From assembly GCF_042680685.1 (NCBI RefSeq), contig NZ_JBHUEA010000007.1:65991-129990 (forward strand): a stretch of 64,000 nucleotides of DNA, read 5' to 3'. The translations under genes and the position numbers were made by a program. Origin of the DNA: Amnibacterium endophyticum (GTDB lineage Bacteria > Actinomycetota > Actinomycetes > Actinomycetales > Microbacteriaceae). Each line of letters begins with the position of its first letter. Within the stretch, counting starts at the first letter, position 1. Below are positions 27,082 to 34,869 of this stretch, piece by piece. The notes below the pieces were generated by a model. The model made no database searches. It was given only the letters and a program-made list of their open reading frames with translations, and was not told the origin of the DNA.

Positions 27082-28755
27082 CTACGCAGGCCGGACGCGG
27101 CGGGAGTGGGAGGTCGTGGCGGCGGTCACCGCGCCCGCGCGGCGCACCGTGACCCGGACCGCGATCCGGTGGCCGGCGTCGCGCGCACGGAGGTGCAGGG
27201 TGCGCGAGGTGGCGCCGGCGATCGGGCGGCCGTCGCGCAGCCAGAGGTACCGCACCGCGGCCGGCTCGGGCCGCCATCGCCCGGCGCGCGCCTTCAGCAC
27301 CGAGCCGGGCCGCCAGGTCCCGGTGACCCCGACCGGGTCGGCGAGGACGAAGCGCCGGGCCGCCCCGACCAGCGAGCCGGCGTTCACGATGCCGGCGCCG
27401 CAGATCGTCGGCGTGCAGGCGCTGCGGGCCGGGAAGCGGGTCGCGGTCGCGCCCAGCCGGTCGGCGACCTGCGCCGGCGTCAGCCCGGGCCGCACCGACA
27501 GCAGCAGCGCCGCGGCCGCGGCGACCCGCGGCGCGGCCATGCTGGTGCCGACCGCGAGGCGCAGCACCGGCGTGTTGCCCGCGGCCCGGGCGGTGGTGCG
27601 GGAGGTCCAGCCGGCGCCGACGACCGGGTCGCCGCCCGATCCGCCGGGCGCGGCGATCGCCGGGGCGAGGCGCCCGGTGCCGCGGTTCGAGTAGCCGGCG
27701 AGCAGGCCCTGCCGCGTCGTGGCGGTGACCGCGACGACGCCCCTGCAGTTCGCCGGCGACGACGACGCCACATCGTCCCCGTCGTTGCCGGCGGCGGCCA
27801 CGACGACCGTGCCGCGCGAGACCGCGCCGTCGAACGCCGCCTGCAGCGCCGCGGGGCAGCGCCCGTCCGCGCTGCCGAGCGACATGGACAGCACGTCGGC
27901 CCGCCGAGCGGCGTCGGGGACGCCCGGCACCTGGCCGCCGGAGGCCCACGTGATCGCCGCGATGGCGTCGGACTCCGCCCCGCCGCAGGACCCGAGCACC
28001 CGGACCGGCATCAGCGAGACGCCGGGCGCGGCACCTGCGGCGCCCCCGCCGAGTCGTCCCACGACCTCGCCGGCGACGAAGGTGCCGTGCCAGCTGGAGG
28101 GCTCCCCCGCGTCGCGGCACGCGTCCCCCGGGTCGGACGGGTCCGCGTCCCAGCCGTCCCCGTCCCCCGTGCCGATGTCCTCCGCGCCGGAGACGAAGTC
28201 GTAGCCGGGTACCAGGGAGGCGCCCCGCAGGTCCGGGTGCGGGGTGATCCCGGTGTCGAGCACGGCGACGACGACGTCCGGCGACCCGAGCGTGCGGGTC
28301 CACGCGCGGGACGCGTCCATGCCGTACCCGCCGGCCCGGCGGGTGCTCCGCGCGTCCCACAGGTCCCACTGCTTCGCCGCCGCGCGTGCCCCGGAGGCGA
28401 CCGGGGCGACGGTGCCCGCGATGCGCAGGCGCCGGTCGAGCGCGGTGTCGACGACCTGCCGCGAGCGCTCGAGCGCCGCGCGGACCGCCGAGGTCGTGGC
28501 CGACGAGCGGACCGTCACGACGGCGGTGTGCGGCGCGAGCCGGCGGACCGCGGCGAGCCGGACGGCGGGCACCGCGCGCTGCAGGGCGACCCGCGAGGGC
28601 GCCTCGGCGCGGGTGCGCACGACCAGATCGACCTCGTGCGACGGAGCGGCGTGCGCGGCGGCGGCCGCCGGTGCTGCCAGCAGCAGCGCGAGCGCCATGG
28701 CCGCCCGTCGACGGGCCCGCCGGGGGACGGCGGCCCCGTCCCCCGGGCGGCTCAC
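27082..28755 (-). CDS. Secreted subtilisin-like serine protease (S8)
   Basis: 557 residues. An N-terminal signal peptide (RRRAAMALALLLAAPAAAAA) is followed by a propeptide-like part and a peptidase S8 domain with Asp167 (AVLDTG), His223 (SWHGTFVAG), the oxyanion Asn324 (AAGNDG) and Ser405 (GTSMAAP). A C-terminal domain of about 100 residues (RPGSVLKARAGRW..., YLWLRDGRPIAGAT) resembles repeats of actinobacterial surface proteins. GTG start overlaps the pilO stop by 4 bases (GTGA), so it is translationally coupled to the pilus genes and may act on pilus subunits or cell wall proteins. Confidence 0.92.
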   Translation of the reverse strand: MSRPGDGAAVPRRARRRAAMALALLLAAPAAAAAHAAPSHEVDLVVRTRAEAPSRVALQRAVPAVRLAAVRRLAPHTAVVTVRSSATTSAVRAALERSRQVVDTALDRRLRIAGTVAPVASGARAAAKQWDLWDARSTRRAGGYGMDASRAWTRTLGSPDVVVAVLDTGITPHPDLRGASLVPGYDFVSGAEDIGTGDGDGWDADPSDPGDACRDAGEPSSWHGTFVAGEVVGRLGGGAAGAAPGVSLMPVRVLGSCGGAESDAIAAITWASGGQVPGVPDAARRADVLSMSLGSADGRCPAALQAAFDGAVSRGTVVVAAAGNDGDDVASSSPANCRGVVAVTATTRQGLLAGYSNRGTGRLAPAIAAPGGSGGDPVVGAGWTSRTTARAAGNTPVLRLAVGTSMAAPRVAAAAALLLSVRPGLTPAQVADRLGATATRFPARSACTPTICGAGIVNAGSLVGAARRFVLADPVGVTGTWRPGSVLKARAGRWRPEPAAVRYLWLRDGRPIAGATSRTLHLRARDAGHRIAVRVTVRRAGAVTAATTSHSRRVRPA

Positions 28756-29417
28756 CGCTGCAGCGTGTAGATCGCGCCGGAGAGCACCGCGGTGACGGTG
28801 CCGTCGTCGTTGCGCGACGTGGTCGGGTTGGTGATGAGGAACACGCGCTCGTCGTCCTGGATGGCGGTCGAGAAGCGCAGCACCGAGTCCTGCGTGCCGG
28901 TCACCGTCACCGAGGCGGGGACGACCGCGAAGTTCGCGGGCGTGATGAGCGGATCGGTCTTCGCGGTCGTCGGCGTCGCCGCGACCGGCGCCGCGGGCGC
29001 CGCGGACGGGCTCGCGGAGGCGGCCGGGGTCGCCGCGTCCTGGGTCGCCGGCGCGGCGGACCCGGCCGGCGAGGTGTAGGCCGCCGCCTTGCCGAGCTGG
29101 ACGGAGGCGACGGTCACGCCGTTCAGCGCCGCGACCTCGTTGATCCGGCGGTTGAAGGTGTTGTCCTTGAGGATCGAGGGCACCTTCTTCTGCAGCACGG
29201 CGTCCTCCGCCTGCATCGACTCGAGCTTCGCGGCGCGCTTCGACAGCGTCAGCAGCTTCAGCTGCATCGTCTGCGCCTGCGCCTCCGCGCTCGCCGCCGA
29301 CTCGTCCGCCGTCGCCGCGGCGGCGAGCTGCGGCTGCACGCCGAGGAAGAAGCCGCCGGCCAGCACGGCGACGATCGCCGCGGTCGCGACCATCACCCAG
29401 ATGCGGAGCGTGCTCAC
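28752..29417 (-). CDS. pilO: Type IV pilus alignment protein PilO-like
   Basis: 221-residue bitopic membrane protein with one N-terminal transmembrane segment (WVMVATAAIVAVLAGGFFLG), a coiled-coil region (about 35-85) and an Ala/Pro-rich linker before a ferredoxin-like C-terminal part. Sequence identity to PilO is low; the assignment rests on topology and on the pilM-pilN-pilO order. GTG start overlaps the pilN stop (GTGA). Confidence 0.8.
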   Translation of the reverse strand: MSTLRIWVMVATAAIVAVLAGGFFLGVQPQLAAAATADESAASAEAQAQTMQLKLLTLSKRAAKLESMQAEDAVLQKKVPSILKDNTFNRRINEVAALNGVTVASVQLGKAAAYTSPAGSAAPATQDAATPAASASPSAAPAAPVAATPTTAKTDPLITPANFAVVPASVTVTGTQDSVLRFSTAIQDDERVFLITNPTTSRNDDGTVTAVLSGAIYTLQR

Positions 29418-30151
29418 TTCGCGGCCTCCTGCTGGTTCACGAGGGCCCGCTCGTCGAGGTGGACCGTGAGGGTGATGTTCACGCCGGAGCCGCCGCTGCT
29501 GCTGCTGCCGTCGGCCCAGGACGCGGTCGCGTCCGCATAGGCCGGGATGGAGCGCAGCTCGCGCAGCCACCCCGGCAGCTGCGCCGTGTTCGGCGCGTCG
29601 ACCGACAGCACGACGGTCGCGACGCGGGGCCGCTCGAGCGGGCTGTCGCCCTGCCCGTACGGGGTGGTGACGGTGGCGGAGTCGGCGGTCATCGACTCGA
29701 CGGAGTAGCCGAACGGCATGTCCGCGGTGATGGCGTCGTACTGGGCGCGCCAGTCGATCTGCGTCGAGGAGCCGACCGCGGCGGCGGCGGTCCCGACCGC
29801 GATCTGCTGGTCGAGGCGCGCGACGTCGGAGAACTTCGCGATCTGCGCGGCGAGGCCCTGCGTGCGGTCGTTCGCGGCCGTCAGCCGGTCGTTCGAGGCG
29901 CCGGCGACGGCGCCGGCGAGCAGCACGCCCGCCAGCACGGCGCCGACGGACGCGGCGACCGAGCCGATGAGCACTCGCCGGACGACCGTCACCCGGGCGG
30001 CGTCCCGGATCTCCGGCGGGAGCAGGGAGACGCGCGGCAGGCCGCCGACGGCGGGCTCGCGGCGGCGCTCGCCCTTCACGACGCGCGCCGCGGTCTCGGC
30101 GGCGGTCTCCGGCTCGGGCTCCGGCTTGCGGAGGATGTCCTCGAAGCTCAT
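29414..30151 (-). CDS. pilN: Type IV pilus assembly protein PilN-like
   Basis: 245 residues with a cytoplasmic N-terminus ending in GLPRVSLLPPEIRDA, which matches the PilN motif (usually N-L-P) that inserts into PilM. One transmembrane helix, a short coiled coil and a PilN-type C-terminal domain follow. Part of the inner-membrane alignment complex. ATG overlaps the pilM stop (ATGA). Confidence 0.85.
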   Translation of the reverse strand: MSFEDILRKPEPEPETAAETAARVVKGERRREPAVGGLPRVSLLPPEIRDAARVTVVRRVLIGSVAASVGAVLAGVLLAGAVAGASNDRLTAANDRTQGLAAQIAKFSDVARLDQQIAVGTAAAAVGSSTQIDWRAQYDAITADMPFGYSVESMTADSATVTTPYGQGDSPLERPRVATVVLSVDAPNTAQLPGWLRELRSIPAYADATASWADGSSSSGGSGVNITLTVHLDERALVNQQEAAK

Positions 30152-31194
30152 GCCGCGCTCCCCACGGTCAGGCCGAGCGCGACGGCGGGCGCCGCGCCGG
30201 CGGCCACGAACGAGGGCTCGTCGATGCGGGCGCCCACGGTGAAGCGGCCGTCCGGCCGCGACACGGTGACCGGCAGGCCCGTGTGCTCGGCGATCTCGGC
30301 GCTCAGCCCGCGGAGCATGGCCCCTCCCCCGCTCAGCACCACGCCGTCGACGTGGTCCTCCGGGTGGCCGTTCTGGTAGAACGCGATGGTGCTGGCGACG
30401 GCCTGCACGAGGTCGCGGGCGGCCTCGGCGCTGACGTCGGCGGTGAGGCGCGACTCGGGCACCTCCTCGTCGGCGACCAGGCCGAAGCGGCGCTTCAGCT
30501 CGTCGGCGCGGTCGGCGCGGACGCCGAGGCGGTCCGCGAGCGCCGCGGTGAGGTCGTTGCCGCCGCTCGGCAGCATGCGCACGAACTGGGGCACGCCGCG
30601 CTCGGCGACGATCACGTTGGTGGAGACGGCGCCGACGTGCAGGTACACCTTGACCCCGGCGAGGTCCTCGTCGACGTGCGAGCGGATCACCGCGAAGGGG
30701 ATCAGGTCGACGTCCACCACCTTCAGGCCGGCGGCCGCGGCGGCCGACGTGTTCGCGGCGACGGACTCCCGGGTCGCGGCGACGAGCAGGCCGCGCAGGT
30801 GGGGCTCGCCCTCGTGCTCGACCTCCTCGACCGGGTAGTAGTCGAGCACCGCGTGCTCGACCGGCAGCGGCAGCATGTCCTGCACGCGGAACGCGAGCGT
30901 CTCGCGCAGGTGCGCCATCGGCATCGACGGCAGCACCAGCTCGCGGATCAGCACCTGCTGGCTGCCCATGCCGAGCACGACGCGCTTGGTCGAGAACCCG
31001 CCGACCGCCCAGAGCCACTTGAGGGCTGCGACGACGGCCGGGGTGTCGGCGACGACGCCCTCGCGGATCGCGTCGACGGGCACCTCCACCTCGTGGTACC
31101 GGTGCAGCACGGGACGCTGCCTGCCGCCGGGGCTCACCTCGGCGGCACGGATCACGCCGTGGCCGAAGTCGAGGCCGACGATGCTCTTCGCCAT
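30148..31194 (-). CDS. pilM: Type IV pilus assembly protein PilM
   Basis: Actin-like ATPase fold cytoplasmic protein, 348 residues. It has VGLDFGHGVIRAAEV at the N-terminus (phosphate-1 loop), VYLHVGAVSTNVIV (phosphate 2) and VVLSGGGAMLRGL (adenosine motif). It binds the PilN tail and couples the motor to the envelope. GGAGG precedes the ATG. Confidence 0.93.
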   Translation of the reverse strand: MAKSIVGLDFGHGVIRAAEVSPGGRQRPVLHRYHEVEVPVDAIREGVVADTPAVVAALKWLWAVGGFSTKRVVLGMGSQQVLIRELVLPSMPMAHLRETLAFRVQDMLPLPVEHAVLDYYPVEEVEHEGEPHLRGLLVAATRESVAANTSAAAAAGLKVVDVDLIPFAVIRSHVDEDLAGVKVYLHVGAVSTNVIVAERGVPQFVRMLPSGGNDLTAALADRLGVRADRADELKRRFGLVADEEVPESRLTADVSAEAARDLVQAVASTIAFYQNGHPEDHVDGVVLSGGGAMLRGLSAEIAEHTGLPVTVSRPDGRFTVGARIDEPSFVAAGAAPAVALGLTVGSAA

Positions 31195-31242
31195 GGTGGG
31201 GAGGTCCTTCGGATCAGGTGATGGTCAGGAGTGTCGTGGAGC

Positions 31243-31264
31243 GGGGACGAGCGGTGCAGTCCCC
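31243..31264 (-). terminator. Hairpin between pilD and pilM
   Basis: GGGGAC / GTCCCC stem with a 10-base loop in the 93-base spacer after the prepilin peptidase gene. Without a U-tract it is at most a partial attenuator. Confidence 0.35.
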
Positions 31265-31287
31265 AGTGGAGGTGCGCCCGGAAGGGG

Positions 31288-32115
31288 TCACGAGAGGCCG
31301 ACCAGCCGCAGGTAGCCGGCCGCGACCGGCTGGCCGGCGAGCACCCCGACCCAGGCGCCGAGCAGCATCCAGGGGCCGAACGGGATCGCGGAGGAGCGGC
31401 TCGAGCGGCGCGTGACGAGCAGCAGCGCGCCGAAGACGCCGCCGAGCAGGAAGCCGGCGGCGACGCCGACGACGAGCTGCGGGACGCCGAGGAAGCCGAG
31501 GAACAGGCCCAGCACGCCGGCGAGCTTCACGTCGCCGAGCCCCATTCCGCCCGGCTTGAAGAACCAGAGGGTGAAGTAGAGGAGGAAGGCGGCTCCGGCC
31601 CCGGCCGCGGCGGTCCCGAGCGGCACCAGGTCGCCGCGCAGCAGGGCGACCGGGCCGAGCAGGGCGGGCCCGACCGCGTAGGCCGGCAGCACGATCGCGT
31701 TCGGCAGCCGCTTGACGTCGAGGTCGATCGCGGCGAGCGCGATGGAGATCGCGGCGAGGTAGAGGAAGGCGACGACCTCGAGGGTGGTCGCCAGCAGCGT
31801 GCGGACGTCGACCGCGCGGTCGAGGTCCGCGGCGAAGGGCAGCACCGCGACGGCGAAGGCGACCGCGGTGCCAGCCTCGATCAGCGGGTAGCGGGCCGAG
31901 ATCGGCATCCGGCAGTGCCGGCAGGCGCCGCGGAGCGCGAGCCAGGACAGCACCGGCACGTTGTCGCGCTTGGCGATGCCGTTGCCGCATCCGGGGCAGC
32001 GCGACGCGGGCCGCACGACGGAGAGGCCGGCGGGCACCCGGTGCGCGACGACGTTCAGGAAGGATCCGACGACGAGGCCGAGCACGGCCGCCATCACGAC
32101 GACGAGGCCGCTCAC
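31288..32115 (-). CDS. pilD: Prepilin peptidase (PilD type)
   Basis: Membrane aspartyl protease that cleaves the leader of type IV prepilins and N-methylates the new N-terminus. 275 residues: MVGSFLNVV-like N-terminus (VVGSFLNVVAHRVP), the methylase-domain zinc Cys pairs CPGC and CRHC, and the catalytic aspartates in AAIDLDVKRLPN and GMGLGDVKL (GxGD). A GTG start at 32115 overlaps the stop of the minor pilin gene. A single full-length bifunctional enzyme serves all the prepilins of the locus. Confidence 0.95.
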   Translation of the reverse strand: MSGLVVVMAAVLGLVVGSFLNVVAHRVPAGLSVVRPASRCPGCGNGIAKRDNVPVLSWLALRGACRHCRMPISARYPLIEAGTAVAFAVAVLPFAADLDRAVDVRTLLATTLEVVAFLYLAAISIALAAIDLDVKRLPNAIVLPAYAVGPALLGPVALLRGDLVPLGTAAAGAGAAFLLYFTLWFFKPGGMGLGDVKLAGVLGLFLGFLGVPQLVVGVAAGFLLGGVFGALLLVTRRSSRSSAIPFGPWMLLGAWVGVLAGQPVAAGYLRLVGLS

Positions 32116-33878
32116 GGGTTGCTCCCGTCCGCCTTGAACGCCGCGGCGACGGCCGCGTAGTAGCTGACGGTGAAGGTGGTCGAGCCGGCCGCGAGGAACT
32201 TCGGCGGGCTGACCGTCTTCAGCAGCGGGTCGTACTCGTAGGACTTGTCGTAGCCGGTGTCGGGGAACTGCGCCGCCACGATCCCGCGGAACTTCTGGCC
32301 GATGGAGCCGTACACCTTGAGCACCCCGCGCTGCGTGCCGCGGTCGAAGTTCTGCACGCTGAAGGTGTGCGCCGTCGACAGGATCGCGGCGTCGATCTCG
32401 CGGTTCGTGTCGGTGAGGATCGGCCGGAACGGGTTCAGCAGGTCGAGCGAGTAGGACTTCATCGGGTTCCACACGATGACGCCGTTCTGACCGACGATGC
32501 CGAGCACGTTCGCCGTCCTGTCGGCGTAGACCACGTCGCCGGTGACGTAGACGTAGTTCGCCGCGGCCGCGGTCGTCTGCCCGGTCACGGTGCCCTGCAG
32601 GTACAGGTCGCCGCTGCGGCAGCCGTACGCGGGTCGCGTGGTGTCCCACTGGTCGCTCGACGTGAACGCCTTGATGGTGGCGGGCACCTCGTTCGTCCGC
32701 GGGTAGCGGATGGTGGCGCCGCCGCTCGACAGCTGCCACCCGATGCCGTCCGCCGCGGTGGTCGTGCTGCCGTTCGCGTCGACGCAGGACAGGTTCGCCG
32801 GCTTGTCGGCGCTGCTGCGGTAGTTCGGGTCGGACGAGTCGAGCGGGACCGCCTTCACGTAGAGCGCGTCGTGGTCGAGCTGGGACACGGTCGCGCCGCT
32901 CGGCGAGCCGAGCTGGGCGACCGACCCGCACCTGGTCGCGTTCGAGGTGACGCGGGTCCACGGCGAGACGACCGTCATCGTGCCGCCCGGGTTGTACGTG
33001 ACCTGCGTCGGCCCGACGTAGACGCACGCGGCGTCCTGCTCCATGGTCGTGTTGGTGGGGGGCAGCGGCAGCTCGTCCGCGTGCGAGATGTTCGTCATCG
33101 AGGTCGTGCCGGTGCCCGTCGGGCAGCCGGTCCTCGACCAGAGCGGGTTGCCCGTGTAGTACGTCGTGACACGGCCCGTGAAGGTCGCCCCGCAGATCGT
33201 CATCAAGTCGTTCGAGTGCACGTCGCCCGAGATCGCGTCGTCCTTCAGGAACTTGACGGAGGCCGCCTTGCACGAGGAGGGGCGCGGGGCGCGGACGGCG
33301 CACGAGGCGGCGTCGCCGGACGTCACCGGGTCCTGCATCTCGAGGTCGGTGAAGTAGCTGTAGTCGACGAACCCGCGCACGCGCAGGTTCACGAGCAGCG
33401 TGCGGGTGCTGTCCCCTGCCGCGCCGGTGACGCGCAGCCGCACGGTGCCGGTGGTCTTGTACGCCGAGTTGTCGATCTCGTACCGGAAGCGCGAGTTGCC
33501 GCCGCTGCCGGGCACGGCGGTCCACTTCCAGTTGCTCGAGCCGGGCGCGCTGCTGGCGACGGTGCCGCCCGCGCCCATCGCCGCGTTGTAGACGTCGGGC
33601 TTCTTCACGGTCGCAGCGCTGCCCGAGGCGATCGTGAACGGGGAGAGCGCGTTGCCGTAGGCCACGTACGAGTCGTCCGCGTTCACCCGCGCCACGTACT
33701 CCTGCACCCCGGCGAACGCCGCGTCCAGCGCACTGGTCGACCGCTGCGAGGTGACCGCCTGGCGCAGCCCCGAGGAGGCCGCGGTCAGGGCGGTGCCCAG
33801 CAGCAGCACCGAGATGAAGCCGAGGACGATCACCATCACCAGCGCCACGCCGCGGTCGTCCTGCATCCGGCGGCGCAT
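32112..33878 (-). CDS. PilX-like pilus protein, large
   Basis: 588 residues. The N-terminus DRGVALVMVIVLGFISVLL resembles PilX-type minor pilins, in which Glu5 of the mature protein is absent. The remaining 540 residues are secreted, Cys-containing and Ser/Thr/Gly-rich, and include a stretch (VHSNDLMTICGATFTG..., DLYLQGTVTG...YVTGDVVY) that suggests a beta-solenoid-like fold. It is far larger than Gram-negative PilX (about 200). The function is inferred from context: a minor pilin or tip adhesin. Its ATG overlaps the pilW-like stop by one base. Confidence 0.8.
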   Translation of the reverse strand: MRRRMQDDRGVALVMVIVLGFISVLLLGTALTAASSGLRQAVTSQRSTSALDAAFAGVQEYVARVNADDSYVAYGNALSPFTIASGSAATVKKPDVYNAAMGAGGTVASSAPGSSNWKWTAVPGSGGNSRFRYEIDNSAYKTTGTVRLRVTGAAGDSTRTLLVNLRVRGFVDYSYFTDLEMQDPVTSGDAASCAVRAPRPSSCKAASVKFLKDDAISGDVHSNDLMTICGATFTGRVTTYYTGNPLWSRTGCPTGTGTTSMTNISHADELPLPPTNTTMEQDAACVYVGPTQVTYNPGGTMTVVSPWTRVTSNATRCGSVAQLGSPSGATVSQLDHDALYVKAVPLDSSDPNYRSSADKPANLSCVDANGSTTTAADGIGWQLSSGGATIRYPRTNEVPATIKAFTSSDQWDTTRPAYGCRSGDLYLQGTVTGQTTAAAANYVYVTGDVVYADRTANVLGIVGQNGVIVWNPMKSYSLDLLNPFRPILTDTNREIDAAILSTAHTFSVQNFDRGTQRGVLKVYGSIGQKFRGIVAAQFPDTGYDKSYEYDPLLKTVSPPKFLAAGSTTFTVSYYAAVAAAFKADGSNP

Positions 33879-34864
33879 CAGCCGAGCCCTCGCGTCGGCG
33901 TCGGCGTGGGAGTCGGCGTCGGGGTCGGTGTCGGCGTCTGGGTGGCCGTCGGCGTGGGCGTCGGCGTCTTGGTCGCGGTCGGCGTCGGGGTGGGCGTCGC
34001 GGTCGCGGTCGGTGCCGGCGCGGTGGCCGTCGGCGTCGCCGTGGGCGTCGCGGTCGGCGTCGCGCTCGCGGTCGGCGCGGGCGTCAGGGTCACGCTCGGC
34101 ACGGGCGTCGGCGTCGGCGTCGGCGTCTTGGTCGGCGTCGGGAGCGGCGACGGCGTGATCGACGTCGACACGTCGCGCTTGACGTTCGGCATGCTGAGCC
34201 AGGTGGTGACGACGACGTCCTGGTCGTCCGAGGTCAGCCCGGCGGAGCGGGTCGTCGTGGTGACCATGATGTAGGTGACGTCCTTGCGTCCCGAGGCGCT
34301 CAACCCGTTGCCCACGGACAGCGGGGTGCTGCTCTGGCTGTTCAGGTACTGGAAGAAGGGCGTGGGCGCGGCCATCAGGAACGGCCCCGCCATGCGCCGG
34401 GTGGTCGTGCCGCCGGTGAAGGTCCAGAAGCCGGTCGCCCCGGAGGACGTGCCGAGCTGCCGGGTCTCGGTGAGCCAGCCGACGGTCGGGTCGACGGAGT
34501 CGGCGACGAGCGAGAAGGTCACCTTCGTCGGGGTCGCCGCGGCGGTCGTCGTGTTGGAGTACGCGTAGACCGTCATCGAGTTCGACTTCGCGACCGCGAT
34601 CGACGAGGGGTCGGAGGGCGCCGATGTCGTCGGGTTGTCGATGGCGACGCGGATGACGGCGCGCAGCTGGTCCATGGCGACCCCGGCCTGCCCGGTGGCC
34701 TCCCGGTCCCGTCCGGCCCAGCTGGTCAGCCGCGTGACGTTGACGAAGAAGGTGCCGACCATCGCGAGCACGATCCCCGTCACGAGCATGGTGACGATCA
34801 GCTCGACGAGCGTGAAGCCCGAGTCGTCGTCCGCGCCCTCCTCGTCGACGCGGCGACCGAACAT
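33878..34864 (-). CDS. PilW-like minor prepilin with TP-rich tail
   Basis: 328 residues. Class III signal DDDSG|FTLVELIVTML with cleavage after Gly16 and Glu at mature position 5. A globular part extends to about residue 235. The last 85-90 residues are a near-perfect run of TP, TPTA and TPTK units. The tail resembles wall-spanning or glycosylated linkers. Five bases separate it from the PilV-like gene. Confidence 0.88.
   Translation of the reverse strand: MFGRRVDEEGADDDSGFTLVELIVTMLVTGIVLAMVGTFFVNVTRLTSWAGRDREATGQAGVAMDQLRAVIRVAIDNPTTSAPSDPSSIAVAKSNSMTVYAYSNTTTAAATPTKVTFSLVADSVDPTVGWLTETRQLGTSSGATGFWTFTGGTTTRRMAGPFLMAAPTPFFQYLNSQSSTPLSVGNGLSASGRKDVTYIMVTTTTRSAGLTSDDQDVVVTTWLSMPNVKRDVSTSITPSPLPTPTKTPTPTPTPVPSVTLTPAPTASATPTATPTATPTATAPAPTATATPTPTPTATKTPTPTPTATQTPTPTPTPTPTPTPTRGLG
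33893..34153. repeat. Tandem repeat encoding the Thr-Pro tail of the PilW-like protein
   Basis: About 260 bases of short GTCGGCGTCGG-type units (plus strand) encode residues 238-324 of the minor prepilin. Such low-complexity DNA is prone to length change by slippage in 6- or 12-base steps, which keep the frame. Confidence 0.85.
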
Positions 34865-34869
34865 CCCGT

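Noticed and set aside
33893..34153. CRISPR or satellite array
   Set aside because: Short tandem units encode the Thr-Pro tail in frame with a prepilin; no unique spacers.
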